A DNA stretch of 64,000 nt from Steinernema hermaphroditum (GCA_030435675.1 CM059623.1:8148012-8212011), one strand, 5' to 3'; positions 23,190-34,600 are shown, counted from the first letter of the stretch. The notes: a model not told the origin generated them from the letters alone. Numbers and translations are program-made.

Positions 23190-24896
23190 TCAATCTGACT
23201 CCTCCTCGTCGTCGAACATCGCCCTCAAACGGTTTGTCGTCGACTTCATCTCCTCGGAGAGTTTCACAGCTTCTTCGCTAGCATAATCGCCTCGCATCGC
23301 ACTCCTACTCGACCGTTTACCGTGCCCAGATGCGATTATCTCGTTGCTGTTAAGGGCGGCCAATTCATCATCGAACTCTTTTTGTTTTTTGAACTTCTCT
23401 GCCGAGGTCAAAGTATGAGGTTCTGAAAAAAACATGTAGGGATTGCTTGAATATCGCCTATTACTTTGGAATCCTCTATCTATTAACGCCTGCGTGAGCA
23501 AAGCCTTCCTTTTCTTGTCGCTTTCAACATTTTCAAACAGCTTCTTGTAGTTCAATCGAAATCCCGCTTTGATAACAATCTTCTTCAACCTTGTTAATGC
23601 ATGGTCTTCTGCTGTTTTCGCTTCTTTTTTCGGGGTCTTTTCTTTTGATTGAGTTTTACTCTAAAAAAAGTAAATCTGAAGCATTTTCTCAAATTCCTAC
23701 TTTAATTTCAGATTTTTGTTTTTTCTTTTCAACCACATCGTGCACGCTTCCGATGGAAGAATCTGATTCATCCTCATCATTTTTGGTGTAACTCGAAGAT
23801 GGCTCAGGCGATTCTTCTTCTTCTTCGCTCATTTCTAAAAAAGACAAAAAGAGATATGGGCATCCAACGGCAAACAGACGGTCGTCTTTCTTCGCGGACT
23901 GTTTCTCCTCGCTTGCCTCAGAATCTAAATCAGATGGACTACTTGAATGCGACTTCTCCTTTTCATCTGCTGAAATGGCGACGTAAGTGTGAAAAAGTAA
24001 GGATGACCGTACCTAGCGAGAGCTTTTCACCATCTGAAGGCTCTGATCCCGAATCATCTTCCGCCGTTTTTACCGTCTTTTTCATGCTTTTTGAATCACT
24101 ATCTTCTTCAATTACCGAATGATACGAAGAGAGCTCAATCCCAATTACTAACCATCAGATTCGAAATCATCCTTCTTGTTCATTTTTTTAGCAACTTTTG
24201 TGGCTTCTTTCATCTTTTTTTCCGCCTTCGGTTTCTTCTTCTGTTTCTTCTTTTTGTCCTCCACATCCTCGTCCTCGCTGCTGTCAGAGACACTGCGCTC
24301 TTCTGCTTCAGAACAACTCTTCCTCTTCTTCGACAGTTTCTTTACTTTTGAAGGTTTCTTCTTCAACTGGTCTTTCTCCTCACTTTCGTCTGATGGAGAT
24401 GCTTCAGATTCGGACTGCGCATTCGTTTTCCGGTTCTTTCTTTGCCGGGTTTCTTCTTCGCTCATCGACTGATCTGATTCCGACTTTGAAGGCTTCGTTC
24501 TTTTCGTCTTCTTCTCTTTTCTGCCTTGCGGTTCTTCATCCGGCGAGACGGAACCAGCAGCTCTCTTTCCTTTCCTCGGCTTCTTCTTAAACTGGTCCTT
24601 CCTTTTCGAAGATTCGCGATCTTCATCGCTATCAGTAAACGAAGAGAGTGACGAGTCTCTTTTCTGCTTCTTCGGCAAAGCCTTCTTCTTGGATTTCTTT
24701 GAAGAAGCAGCAGAGTCGCGGCCAACATCTTCTTGAATACCAGATCATTCGAACAATCGGCTGCCATCGACTCACCCACAGCGTCTGCTTCGGATTCTTC
24801 AGATTCTCCGCGCTTCCTCTTCAGAGGCCTCTTCTTCAGAGTCTTTGGCTTCTCCTCCTCGTCATCGGAAGAGGAGATCGCAACGTTTCGCTGCAT
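23190..24896 (-). CDS. HIRIP3: HIRIP3-like histone chaperone (CHZ-type C terminus)
   Basis: Model: complement of exons 23190-23422, 23465-23660, 23701-23834, 23880-23969, 24013-24105, 24153-24731, 24776-24896 (481 residues), phases closed. The N-terminal two thirds consist of alternating acidic Ser/Glu/Asp runs and basic Lys runs, as in nuclear histone-binding proteins. The C-terminal domain LTRLKKIVIKAGFRLNYKKL, followed by LTQALIDRGFQ and FKKQKEFDDELAALNSNEII, matches the HIRIP3/CHZ module that binds H2A-type histones and, in mammals, the HIRA complex. Two acceptors (before 24731 and 24105) are the purine-rich AAG type rather than TTTCAG; shifting them by one codon would not alter the frame. 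Its stop is 71 nt from the stop of the convergent lectin gene, so the 3' UTRs probably overlap. Confidence 0.82.
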
Positions 24897-25097
24897 CGAA
24901 ACGAAAGCTCTGGAACAAAAGACAATTTAAAAAGCACACAATCCCGCCTGTGCTCGAGTTGCGCTCCAATTGATCGCCATGACGGAAACACGATACAGTA
25001 GGACATGCGTTGTGGGCAAAGGGATCCACACCGAAACCGTCGGTGGATCACAACCAAATTCATCTGTACAGCTACATGCGAGGCAACCTTGAATGCA

Positions 25098-25105
25098 CTT
25101 GTAAC
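25098..25105. repeat. left 8-bp target-site duplication
   Basis: CTTGTAAC immediately precedes the element and is repeated exactly at 26117-26124. Confidence 0.85.
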
Positions 25106-26116
25106 CAGAGTTGTCGGGTTCGGGTTTTCGGGTCGGGTTTTTCGGGTTTTCGGGTCGGGTTTGGGTGTCGGTTTCGGTTTTTCGGGTCGGGTACCCGAAC
25201 GCTTCGGTTTCGGTTTCGGGTTCGGTTTCGGGTACCCGAAAATTTCGGTTTCGGTTTCGGGTTCGGTTTCGGGTACCCGAAAATTTCGGGTTCGGGTTCG
25301 GTTTCGGTTTCGGGTACCCGAAAGTTTAGGTTTCGGGTTCGGGTTCGGTTTCGGGTACCCGAAAATTTCGGTTTCGGGTTCGGTTTCGGGTCGGGTACCC
25401 GAACTTCCCGGTTGGATTTCCCTGATTTTCGGTGTTTTGGAACTGTCGAACCGCGATTTTATTTTTTCAAACCCCATAAAGCGATCAGTCACAGCGCGGC
25501 GAGACCCAGAACCTATATTAGCGCTTTGAGATATCGAGATCTCCAGAAAAAGTAGGATATTTCGTACGTTCGGTCGCCGTTTTGATCGTGCTAGTGCAAA
25601 CTTTGGGCGTAAGCGTGGCGCCACAACGGTACCGAAGTGTCGGTCTGCGCTTATGACGTGAACATGAGTGGGATGCACCGACGACAAGTTCATTAACTTC
25701 GTAACCTTTGTAGACAGTTTGACGTCCACCTTTTCTGAGAGTTTCACGTTGATAGACAGTTTAGTTTTAAACTGAAGGACGCACGAAAAGGACTGCGGGA
25801 AAAAAAGGAAAAAAAATGTCCCCAACTTCAAAAACAACTTCGGGTTTTCGGTTTCGGTTTCGGGTTCGGTTTCGGGTACCCGAAAGTTTCGGTTTCGGTT
25901 TCGGTTTTTTCGGGTTCGGTTTCGGTTTCGGGTACCCGAAAATTTCGGTTTCGGGTTCGGTTTCGGGTACCCGAAAATTTCGGTTTCGGGTTCGGTTTCG
26001 GTTTCGGGTACCCGAAAATTTCGGGTTCGGTTTCGGTTTCGGGTACCCGAAAGTTTCGGTTTCGGGTTCGGGTTCGGTTTCGGGTACCCGAACTTTCGGG
26101 TACCCGGACAACTCTG
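25106..26116. mobile_element. non-autonomous hAT-like transposon, 1011 bp
   Basis: The ends are inverted repeats: CAGAGTTGTCGGGT on the left and, on the other strand, CAGAGTTGTCCGGGT on the right. The element is flanked by a perfect 8-bp duplication CTTGTAAC. A CAG-type terminus with an 8-bp duplication is diagnostic of the hAT superfamily. Two subterminal arrays (25118-25415 and 25845-26105) are built from variants of TTTCGGGTTCGG punctuated by the palindrome CGGGTACCCG, about six and seven times, in the same orientation. The 430-bp centre has no transposase. Long open frames through the arrays are repeat artefacts. The perfect duplication suggests recent insertion. Confidence 0.88.
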
Positions 26117-26124
26117 CTTGTAAC
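26117..26124. repeat. right 8-bp target-site duplication
   Basis: CTTGTAAC, identical to 25098-25105. Confidence 0.85.
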
Positions 26125-26311
26125 GCACTTTACTCTTGTTTTGCAATCTGTCATTATCATATCAAGTTCTTAAGACACCGGTTTCATAATGTGTTCTTTC
26201 GTCGTTCATTGTTTTGGGGGTTTTGTATATCTGGATGTAAGCAGCACCGCAGCGGGAGATCTTTTCTGGGTAATTTTGCAGTCAAAAGGGATGGTAATAC
26301 TTGGGAAGTGG

Positions 26312-27151
26312 TCAATGTGGAGCTGCGAAAGATTCGGAATGGAGAACACTGAAAGCAGAACCATAAGTAAGACGGAAATGGTTGGAAACCTGCCTAGAAC
26401 ACCTTGGGAAGAACCCTGTGGCACCTGAAGATCGTTCTCCGACTTGCTCCTTCGCCGTCGGAGGTGTGCTGTAACCGGCGGAACAATCTGTGGACTGATG
26501 AAATGACAGTCGGCATAGAAGAGATCCAGACTTCTGTCAGAGAGGCGAGTGAGGCGTTCGCGTTCCTTGTTCCGTCGGGGCTGTAACAGAAGAACTAATC
26601 ACAACGAAAGGAGCATTCTAAACATACGCCGGCGCAGTATTTGTAGAGCTGCATGCGAAAGCCGAAATTAGGGTTAACCATCGGTCTTCTCGAGCTCAGA
26701 AAAGAAAAAACCTAAAAAAAATCTGAGATGATATTTTGAAGCTGATGCATTTAAGGGGAAAACCTCTTCGTAATTCAAGTGGGTGGCGGAGAGCAGATAA
26801 GCTGCGACGAACGCGGCTGATCGTGAGACCCCCATGAGGCAGTGCACAAGTACATTCTCTAAACGCGGTTGAGATGGGATTCTCCTGGTGACGCTTACTC
26901 TCTTGTAATCTGGCGGCGTGGATGAAGGCACAAACTGTTGAGAAGTACTGCTCGATGTTTTCTGCCGGATTATCATTGATGGCGACTCTCAGCACTTTGC
27001 ATTTTGGCCTTTCCGTCGAGTGCGTTTCGGGGAATTTCTCGAGAGAACGATGGGCAGAGACGACGAATTCGATCCTCTTCTCTTCGAGCTGCTGTGCATC
27101 TTTCGAGTCCCGAAGGTTCCCGAGGAAAAGACCCGGCAGAATCTCGTCCAT
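26312..27151 (-). CDS. dual-specificity phosphatase, DUSP22/DUSP15-like
   Basis: Model: complement of exons 26312-26348, 26390-26580, 26628-26711, 26764-26858, 26899-27151 (219 residues), phases closed. The N terminus MDEILPGLFLGNLRDSKDAQ is the start of atypical DUSPs of the DUSP22 (JSP1) group. The active site is HCLMGVSRS (nucleophilic Cys, P-loop Arg), and the candidate general acid is the Asp in VAINDNPAENI. The segment RRPMVNPNFGFRMQLYKYC matches the family's C-terminal NPN.GF..QL block. The basic tail beyond this (exons 26390-26580 and 26312-26348) is less certain; an alternative 3' splice could change the last residues. Relatives dephosphorylate MAPK-pathway proteins. The ATG 27151 follows a TATAG acceptor-like site with one upstream out-of-frame ATG. 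Confidence 0.88.
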
Positions 27152-27689
27152 GCCAGTGGAGTTTCGCACATACCTATAGCGAATGGCCTTCAACGTTTCG
27201 AGAACTCGGCAGCGATCTCGATTCACTATCGGTGGCCGCTGGAACAGTCCGCCCTCGCGCATCTCCTGGAATTGGGAGTTAATCCGAAAAAGTTCCCCAA
27301 GAAAAAAAAAACATCCAAAAAAGCCAGCACGTTCAAAAGCTCCCGCGATCTATGCCACGTCCAATACACTCGATTGTCGCGCGCTGTCCCGAGGCGTGAA
27401 TAATCCACAGAAAATATCGATTGCTTTTAGTCCAACTACGCCTCACACCAAAGCCCAAGCACAACTGTGTCCAAAGGACCTTTATTCGCTGAATATCTCC
27501 AAGGCATCTACATCGAGAAGGCGAACAGAACCAAAGAACAACGACAAGATCAACAATTAATTGATATAATAAATTAGGGAATAATCAAAAGAATGATCAC
27601 AGTCACAAATGCGCATATCATATGACAACAAAAAAGGGCCCGTCATGAGGATTAAACCAAAAGTACCCAATTCATCCTACGATAGATGT
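27152..27689. other. intergenic
   Basis: Contains the phosphatase promoter and the MANF 3' UTR. I see no further gene. Confidence 0.5.
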
Positions 27690-28380
27690 TTATAACTCGC
27701 TCTTGACGTACTTAGGCTTCAGTTCGTTGATTCGGGCAACAAAATCCGTCTTCTCAGTGCAACCCTTGCAAACTTCTCCCCATGATTCGAGGATCTTCTT
27801 GAGTTCCTTGACACGAAGTTTCTTCAAATCAACGGTAGTCCAATCGATGGCCTTCTCTGAAACAACCCAACTAACTTTTCTGCAAAAGCGTTCGTTACAA
27901 ACCATATTTCAGCTCGCAAATTTGCGCATCCTTAGCCTTCAGCTTTTCGCAAACTTTGGCAGGGGGCATCGACCAAGAAAGCGGCTTTGAGACGTCATTC
28001 ATGATGGATGTCGCTGATTCCGGCAAAGCTCCGATGTAGAAGCACTAAAGTATATAACGATAACCGAGGAAAATCTAGAATTTAGCGAAAAATCGCTAGG
28101 ACAACAAAAACATCGCCACAATTCCACACTAGAACACTTACAAATTTATGGTCCTTTCCCTTCGTTCCGCCACAGTGTTCGCGGATCGCTTCACTGATCT
28201 TGTTGACGTTCTTGGCATCACCATTGGGGATCTGATCCATCACATCAGTGAGCACTTTGGTGCAAACTGCAAACCACTTCATTAAAGTCCAATGCTTAAA
28301 CGTAACGTACCTTCACATTGCTGACCGCTGGCGAAAACGAAGAGAGCCGCAAGGACGAACGAGTACCCAAGGAACCTCAT
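27690..28380 (-). CDS. manf-1: MANF/CDNF-family ER stress factor
   Basis: Model: complement of exons 27690-27856, 27903-28044, 28142-28266, 28311-28380 (167 residues), phases closed. A signal peptide ([14 protein letters not shown]) is followed by the two MANF domains. All eight family cysteines are visible: C-E, V-C-T, H-C-GG, C-FYIG, V-C-E, I-C-E and the CKGC motif. The SAP-like C-terminal domain reads [19 protein letters not shown]...INELKPKY. The protein ends in KSEL, an ER-retrieval signal stronger than the RTDL of mammalian MANF. MANF is an ER-resident, stress-inducible protein that supports the unfolded-protein response and can be secreted. The start codon lies 259 bp from that of ARMT1 on the other strand. 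Confidence 0.97.
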
Positions 28381-28638
28381 GACGCTGAAAATCAGATGAA
28401 TAACAGATGAATAAAGCCGGAGCGGAAGCAAAGGACAAAAGTACGCGTGGCCGACCAGTGGCCGGCGGCCGACAGTCGCTGTCGCACACTTTGCGACGTC
28501 TTGTCTACGTCGTAGACAGCGTCATCACTAACGACTGTCGTGGTGGGACCCACACTGAGGAATTTTGTAAATTTATGACGTTCTCTTCGCCCTTTTTGAC
28601 AAAACTTCGGAATATTCCTTGGCTTGCGAATCTTCGAG
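28381..28638. promoter_or_regulatory. divergent promoter of MANF and ARMT1
   Basis: The 258 bp between the two start codons must serve both genes. No canonical TATA box is visible. Confidence 0.55.
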
Positions 28639-30353
28639 ATGACGGCGGCGCCTCTGAGGGGAAACATAGAAGGGTATGATTGGAATTGGTTTGCTTCCGT
28701 TCATCTGTTTTCCAGGACGTTTGCATATCTGACGGTTAGGGATCGATGGCCCAAAATTATGGCAAAAATTGTTGATCACCTCACAAGAGTACGAGAATCG
28801 ATCATTGAGCGGCTTGGAGAGGTAAGTGTAGAAGACGAGTTACGTCGTCTATCTGCCCGTTTAGGAAGGCAAAGAAGATGTGGGAAGGGTCATCGAGCAC
28901 CTCTCGGAAATTCGGTATCGGATGATGACGGACAAGCCGTTGACCGACTTCGAAGATTCTCTCACAGATGTTTCTGTTTGGAACGATTGCCTGAAGAAGT
29001 TAAGGGACCGGGTATGAGTTTACACGTGATTAGTGGACCCAAGATTGTTTCAGGATGGCGCAGATAACGTTACTTGGTTCAAGGCGGAGTGGCTCTTTGT
29101 GGAGTGCTACCTTTATCGAAAGGTCGCCGAGTTCTTCTCGCTAACAAAGCACTTGAAGGACTACGATTGTTTTGCCGCCCAGAAGAAGGACTCCTTTGTT
29201 GATTGGTAAGCATTTAGGCTCATCGCAAGTATAGTTAACATGCACGTTTGCAGCCTGTCCCCGATCGCCAAGATCGTCAAGTACCTGAACGATACGACCG
29301 GAAGCCATGATAAAGCGGAGGATGAAGAAAAAGTTCGCGCCTCTCTTCACGAGCTCATCGAGGTTTCAGAGCCTTCTGAAATGGTTTAAATTTTATACTG
29401 TTGTTTAGGTGTGCTTGTGGGGAAATGTGTGCGACCTCTCGCTGAGTGGTGGCGACAATCACTCGGCAAATGAGTCGCCCATTGAACTGATTTCTCTGGT
29501 TCGCCGAAAGATTCTGGCCAATGATATTGACAAAGTTGTGGAGTATCTTGTGAATTCCAGGTGTGCGTGAGGATGTTTTTATAGGTATTTACGCGGTTTG
29601 TTTTAGAGGAAGCGGAGAGGTGCACATCGTCGTTGACAATGCAAGCATAGAGCTGGTCGGAGATTTGGCTTTGGGAGACTTTATTAGGCAAAGGGTGAGC
29701 AGGTGATTCTAATTTCCTTGAAATACTGAACAGCCGCCTAGAATCTTGCCAAGAAGATCGTATTCCATGGTAAGGCTCGTCCGTGGTTTGTTTCCGATGC
29801 TACCAAGAACGATTTCACCTGGACAATTGATGTGTTGGTGAAAAGCGAGGATGACGAATTGCGGCAGCTTGGAAACAGGTTGACTAATGCTTTGGAACTG
29901 GTATGCCGAACACACTTGAGTTTTGGAGTTTTTACGCGTTGAGTTTTAGAAAACCATGGAAATTCGTTTCCATCCTTTCTGGACTTACGGATTTCCTTAT
30001 GAATCCATGGCTTCGGTGTCTCCAGATTTGTACGCGGAGTTGCAAACATCCAAATTAACCATCCTTAAAGGCGACCTAAACTACCGTAAACTGGTGGGTG
30101 ATAAGGACTGGAAATACGACGAGCCGTTGCTGGTATTGCTGCCACACTAGATATGGAAATAATCTACTCATTTTAGAAAGCGCTGAACGGGTTTCTTCCA
30201 TCGCCGCTTCTCGCTTTGCGAACTCTGAAGGCGGAAACTGTTGCTGGACTCCCAGAGGACAGTGTTAAGTGCATCGAGAAGAAATATGGCCCGAGCAAGA
30301 ACTGGATGGTCACTGGGGAATACGCGGTCGCTCAATTTGTAAATACTAGATAA
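28639..30353 (+). CDS. ARMT1: damage-control phosphatase ARMT1 (DUF89 family)
   Basis: Model: join 28639-28673, 28716-28821, 28865-29011, 29054-29205, 29254-29362, 29409-29560, 29607-29694, 29742-29900, 29950-30132, 30177-30353 (435 residues; human ARMT1 is about 441), phases closed. Family blocks: TFAYLTVRDRWPKIM, WFKAEWLFVECYLYRK, LWGNVCDLSLSGG, VHIVVDNASIELVGDLALGD (the Asp/Asn metal-binding site), PWFVSDATKNDF, LYAELQTSKLTILKGDLNYR and the ending ALNGFLP...LRTLKAE. DUF89 enzymes are metal-dependent phosphatases acting on damaged phosphometabolites such as fructose-1-phosphate. ARMT1 was also reported as a protein glutamate methyltransferase, a role that is debated. Confidence 0.96.
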
Positions 30354-30556
30354 GATGGTGCCATACTCTTAAATCAATTATGGGTAAGGGATGTTGTTGT
30401 TTTGTCATTTATTTTTTCACTGCGTGCTATATTAATGAAGCGTTAAACTTTGACGGTTTCTGCATTGCTTACGCGCACGTTCGAAACGATCTCCTATTGT
30501 GATTAAAGTAAGACGGAATTTATGGGAGTGAGACGTTTCAGATTGCTGCGGAAAGG

Positions 30557-31994
30557 ATGGCGATGGACGTACACTTTGATGCGGACAACCTGAAGTTCTG
30601 CTCCCCAGTGATCAACATCCAGGAGTTTCTCGACGAGGCTTTCGAGTCCCAGCGCACCATGGAGGTGAATCTGGGACTGGTCCAGCTCCAGAAGTTCGAC
30701 CCGGACGCTCCCGGACCGTCGGAAGAAAGTCCCAATGTGCGTGCTCAGTTTATAGAGTTTCTGAAAGAAAGGAACAGGGAAGCGGACGTCGACGAAGCCG
30801 TGCGTGTTGGGGAACAAGTCATCGAGCGGATAGAGTGCGTCATGACTTCCCATTATATTACGGTTGTTCTTATTTTAGTCGAGGAACGGAGCAAATGTTC
30901 AACAGCACTCCACTCACAGAGTACGCCTTTACGGGCTACATACATGACAGCGAACTTCAAACGCACAAGTCGGTTCTATTATCAGTTCTATTTTACTTTT
31001 TAGCTGACGATTTTCTAGGAAACAAGCAGAGAGGCGGAAGTACATCGACGACTTGAAGAAACAGTACCTTCATTCTCATTGTCGCCGTAGATTGAAATAT
31101 GCTTTCTATTTGCCTTCGGTTGCAGTGCATCTTCAAATATTTTGCTAGTCGTTGCTTTCAGGAGTTGGAGCGCGAGTACTGCCTGGGAAAGCGCACGATA
31201 AAGGATGTTGTTATCACCTGCCACATCATGCAACCTTGCAACAAGTGGCACGTCAAAGGAGAGCGCGGCCGACCGGTAATTCGATGGAGTTTTAAAGTGG
31301 CTTCTAACCTCTCCTTCCAGATAAAACCGGAATTCAAGTTCATTCTCCGCGGGGAAACGACTCTCCACGAACTCCGTGACAAGTTCGTGTGCTCTGCTGA
31401 TTTCTGCACGATGGTCCCGGACTACGAAGACGCCACGGACAGCAGCGTCTATCATGTGGAGCAGTACCCTTCGAATTTCCTATTCATCCACGACACGTTC
31501 TACGTCGACACGAGAAAGACGAACGCACAGGACATCTCAAAAGAAATCCGCGAGTTTATGGCCAGAAACCACGGGGAGTTCGGTCCAACGAAAATGGTCG
31601 ACATGGAGGGAGTTCTCATCCGCGATCTCACCCTCCGACTTGGTTTCCCATACAACTACACGCACCAAGGTCTCTGCGAGCATCTCTTTCAGTTCACAGA
31701 TCTCCGTTTGATGAACGCTCAGGACGAAGAGCGACTTGTCGACTTTCCCATCAAGGTGTTCGACCAGTCGAAGGTCCCCAAGTGCGCCGCGTGCAAGATG
31801 AACTCCCCAGCGTACGTTTCTCCCTAATACAACTCATGAAGCTAATGTAGCAGTTTAGGTTTGTGGTGCAGAACAGCGACCGACTGTCGGAAACCCTTAT
31901 GCTGATGTGCAACGTGTGCTTTAGGACGTTCCACTACGAAAATGACAAGCGCGTCGGTTCCTTCAATGCCTACCACTACTTCTGCCCCCAATAA
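30557..31994 (+). CDS. SNAPC3: snRNA-activating protein complex subunit 3 (SNAPC3/SNAP50)
   Basis: Model: join 30557-30834, 30879-30968, 31019-31063, 31149-31275, 31321-31811, 31859-31994 (388 residues), phases closed. SNAPC3 is the promoter-binding core subunit of the complex that transcribes snRNA genes by RNA polymerases II and III. Recognised blocks: DVVITCHIMQP, KFILRGETTLHELRDKFVC, NFLFIHDTFYVDTRKTNAQD, IRDLTLRLGFPYNYTHQG, CEHLFQFTDLRLMN and the zinc site made by KCAACKM and MCNVCFRTFHY. The third intron (31064-31148) is uncertain; its borders were chosen on phase. The donor at 30969 (GTCGGT) is also weak. A 45-nt in-frame stretch (31276-31320) was removed as an intron because it has GT...TTCCAG ends and interrupts the conserved order. 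Confidence 0.9.
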
Positions 31995-32035
31995 TGAAGA
32001 CGTTCATTGTTTTAACAACACGGTTCCGTTAAAAT

Positions 32036-32338
32036 CTAGCAACTGATTGGGTTGAAGTAGCATCTCGCGATGATCGTCACATTCCGGTTCCTGAGAGGTT
32101 CGAAGAGTCGTCGGCGATTCCTCGGGAGCAGGTCTTCGCGCATCGGGATCTGTAAGAATCGGTTTCATGGCTCCGAGGGATTTGCAACCTTCTCCATCTC
32201 CGCGATAATCTTCTCGAGTACGTTGTTTTGCGAAAAGCGTTCGAGCTCTTGGTGTGGAGCGCAGAGAGTCGCCGGGAGGAAGAGGGTCAAGAGGAACAGC
32301 AGCATCCAAAAGCGCATTCTTCTCGGGTGCCGAGGCAT
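32036..32338 (-). CDS. allatostatin-C-type (PISCF-like) neuropeptide precursor 1
   Basis: Model: complement of exons 32036-32149 and 32189-32338 (87 residues; 80 if the ATG at 32317 is used), phase 0 intron. A signal peptide (WMLLFLLTLFLPATLCA) is followed by an acidic helical spacer ending in IAEMEK. The second exon reads ...LLPRNRRRLFEPLRNR and then NVTIIARCYFNPISC and stop. CYFNPISC is the disulfide-ring core of arthropod allatostatin C, with six residues between the cysteines. Release after RNR would give a 15-residue cyclic peptide. Unlike the insect peptide there is no residue after the final Cys and no amidation glycine. It would act extracellularly, presumably on a somatostatin/allatostatin-C-type GPCR. 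A TATA box lies 29 bp upstream of the first ATG. Confidence 0.85.
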
Positions 32339-32366
32339 GGAGAAGTGTACGGTCGTGCTGGGGCGC

Positions 32367-32373
32367 TTTTTAT
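32367..32373 (-). promoter_or_regulatory. TATA box of precursor 1
   Basis: TATAAAA on the minus strand, at a normal distance upstream of the transcript start expected near 32340. Confidence 0.6.
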
Positions 32374-34410
32374 AGCCGCAGGAGGCGGCGCCTCGAGGTG
32401 TGAACCAAAAGCTCCCAATGAATGACGCATTAGTGCTCCTTACCAGGGGATTAGGGCAACCTTCGGCCTGTGTGGAGCAGGTCACGTGGACTCTCCGGAA
32501 GGAAGATAAGCAGAGGAGCTCACCTCGAGCCTCCGAGGATCTTAAGGCGGCAACATGTCTGATCTGTGACGCGTGTCCTGAAAATAGAGGTGTTTACTGC
32601 ATAGGAGCTATGTAAGGAGCACGAGCGAGGTACCGTAATTCAATTACAAGGACATGGTTAGCGAAGTCGATGAAAGCAGTTTAGAGGCACTCAGGTGACG
32701 TAGATTAGACGAAAGAACAAAGACTCTAGCACAAAGAGAATGTGCTCGAAGTGGAGATCTGATACGATTACGGAGATGACTGCCATCGACCGCGGGAAGG
32801 CTAATTATTTATTCACTGAGGACGTGGTTAGTCCTAACCCGTAACACCACGACTCCATCGGGTTGTGTGATACAGTATGACGTGGACAGTGCAGCGGTGT
32901 GCTTCAGCCGGAACGGCTTCCTTCCGTGTAGTCTCCCCCCGATATTTGCCCAACAGGAAAAACCCAACAGAAAATCTGAACCGTCCAGGATTCTGGATCC
33001 TTGAAGACCTTCTTCGGGATACTATATCAATCTTCGATATGCTTTCAGAAGACTTAGCATTCTCCAGAAGATTTCGATGGCGTTGCTCCTCTTCCGAAGA
33101 CGACGTTTGTAGTGTAGCGTGTAGCGTATCGTGGACATCCCCAATCTTTGAACACTTCAGAAGACTCCTGTGCTCCGAGATTCTGGTTAACAGATTCACA
33201 CCATCCGTGACGCCGTTTCGACGGAAAAGTCGTAAAATCCACGTTTGGGGTCGCAACCACACCCAGCCGCAGATAAGGGCCAGGGGACTAATCACGGAGG
33301 ATCGCCCACGGATCGACCTTTGGATCTGCATGTGGATAATGTGTGACTTTCCTCTTGTACTTTTCCGTTCTGTTCCTAAGAAGTGTCTACTGTTGCGATA
33401 GAAGTTCCAAAGGTCGCATCCCTCGTAGATTGATCCATTCTGTAGAAACAGACGTATAAATAGGGATGGAAACGGCAGTTCTAGGGGGGATCTTTCCTGG
33501 TCCTCCCTCACCGTTTACGACACTGATCTGCATCTGCTTGGTTTTTGACTGTTTGTCAATGAACTACCGTTTTCTATCTGCTTTATCAGAAGTTTGCGAC
33601 AGAGAGGGCTCAAAAAGAAGTTCGGTGTACGTGCTCCAGAGGGAATGAGGCACTTCGTTGCTTCTGGATCTCTCATCAGAAGCGAACGAAAGTCAAAAGA
33701 TCTAACAGATCCTTTTGTGATTCATCTTGTGGCGACCCCTCGGACCCAAACTCCAATATCATCGACTCGTCTCGTGGGCCTCGACTGCGTCAGAGCCATT
33801 TTTGGAGCTGATAAGGCGAAGGTGTCAAGTTCCCTGTCGTCACCTACGACCTCCCGACGAGCAAAATAGCGCGAAGTGTGTTTTGCGACTTTCGGAGATG
33901 TCCGGTGTTGATAAGCGATCTGTGAAAGGCCGAGTCGCGATGGCCCTGGGAGCCGAAAGTCGATAAGAAGGCGAGGAGTCTCGGGAGATCATGTTCCGTG
34001 GCCACGATGTAGTTTGATCTGCTCGAGTCTCTTGTTTGCTCAGAGCGTTTGATCTGCTCGAATCATCTTCTTCCATAGACCTAGATTCGATTAGAGGTGA
34101 CGGATACTTGCGGAGGCAATAGCACCAGTCGCCTAGGAATGAATAGTTAATTCTCTTTCGAAGTTGTGAGGAAAAGGGGACATAATCCTGGTCGTATCTG
34201 AGTAGAAGTGTTTTTATTTAATTAGGATGTTGCCATTGACACACACCACAAACATAAGGAAACTCTTTTAGAATAGTTTACTAATAGCACTATCACTGAG
34301 ATGCTACTTATCAGCGACTTGTGGACACTGATGTACAGAAATTAGGAACCCAAAGATCGTGTGGACTCGCCGAACTTCAAGTAGGTCGACCCGAAAGAAG
34401 CGAATCCGTG
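32374..34410. other. intergenic within the peptide cluster
   Basis: No gene is supported. A TATAAATAG box at 33456 (plus) and open frames on both strands between 32834 and 33511 lack domains, signal peptides or splice borders that I trust. Confidence 0.4.
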
Positions 34411-34600
34411 CGTCAGAGAAGAAGGTCGATTGGCGTCCGAGATGACGCGTCTTCGTCATTTGACTCGGTCTTCTTGCAGCGGAGAGCCGATTAGTTTCGG
34501 ACTCGGGCCGACCCACACGGATTACACGGCGCTTTTGACGCCGTTTGGGTCGCCGCGACGACAGAAGAGGTGATCGGAATCCGATTAGATGTACACGTGG
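34411..34600. repeat. 190-bp direct duplication, copy 1
   Basis: Identical in length to 37155-37344, with three mismatches in 190 (98.4%). Both copies lie upstream of an allatostatin-C-like precursor gene (719 and 361 bp from the ATG). The segment contains the small inverted repeat ACGGCG...CGCCGT around TTTTGA. Confidence 0.95.

Noticed and set aside
25118..26105. G/T-rich arrays as telomeric or centromeric satellite
   Set aside because: They are not TTAGGC repeats and are confined within one element with inverted ends and a target duplication.
24836..26146. A 436-codon open frame on the minus strand rich in NPKPK and TRNRNRT repeats
   Set aside because: It runs through the subterminal arrays of the hAT element and the first exon of the HIRIP3-like gene. 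The repeats are open in several frames on both strands, which marks a repeat artefact.
32834..33511. 225-codon minus frame and an overlapping 174-codon plus frame
   Set aside because: No domain, signal peptide or splice structure in either. Overlapping long frames on both strands are expected by chance in some windows.
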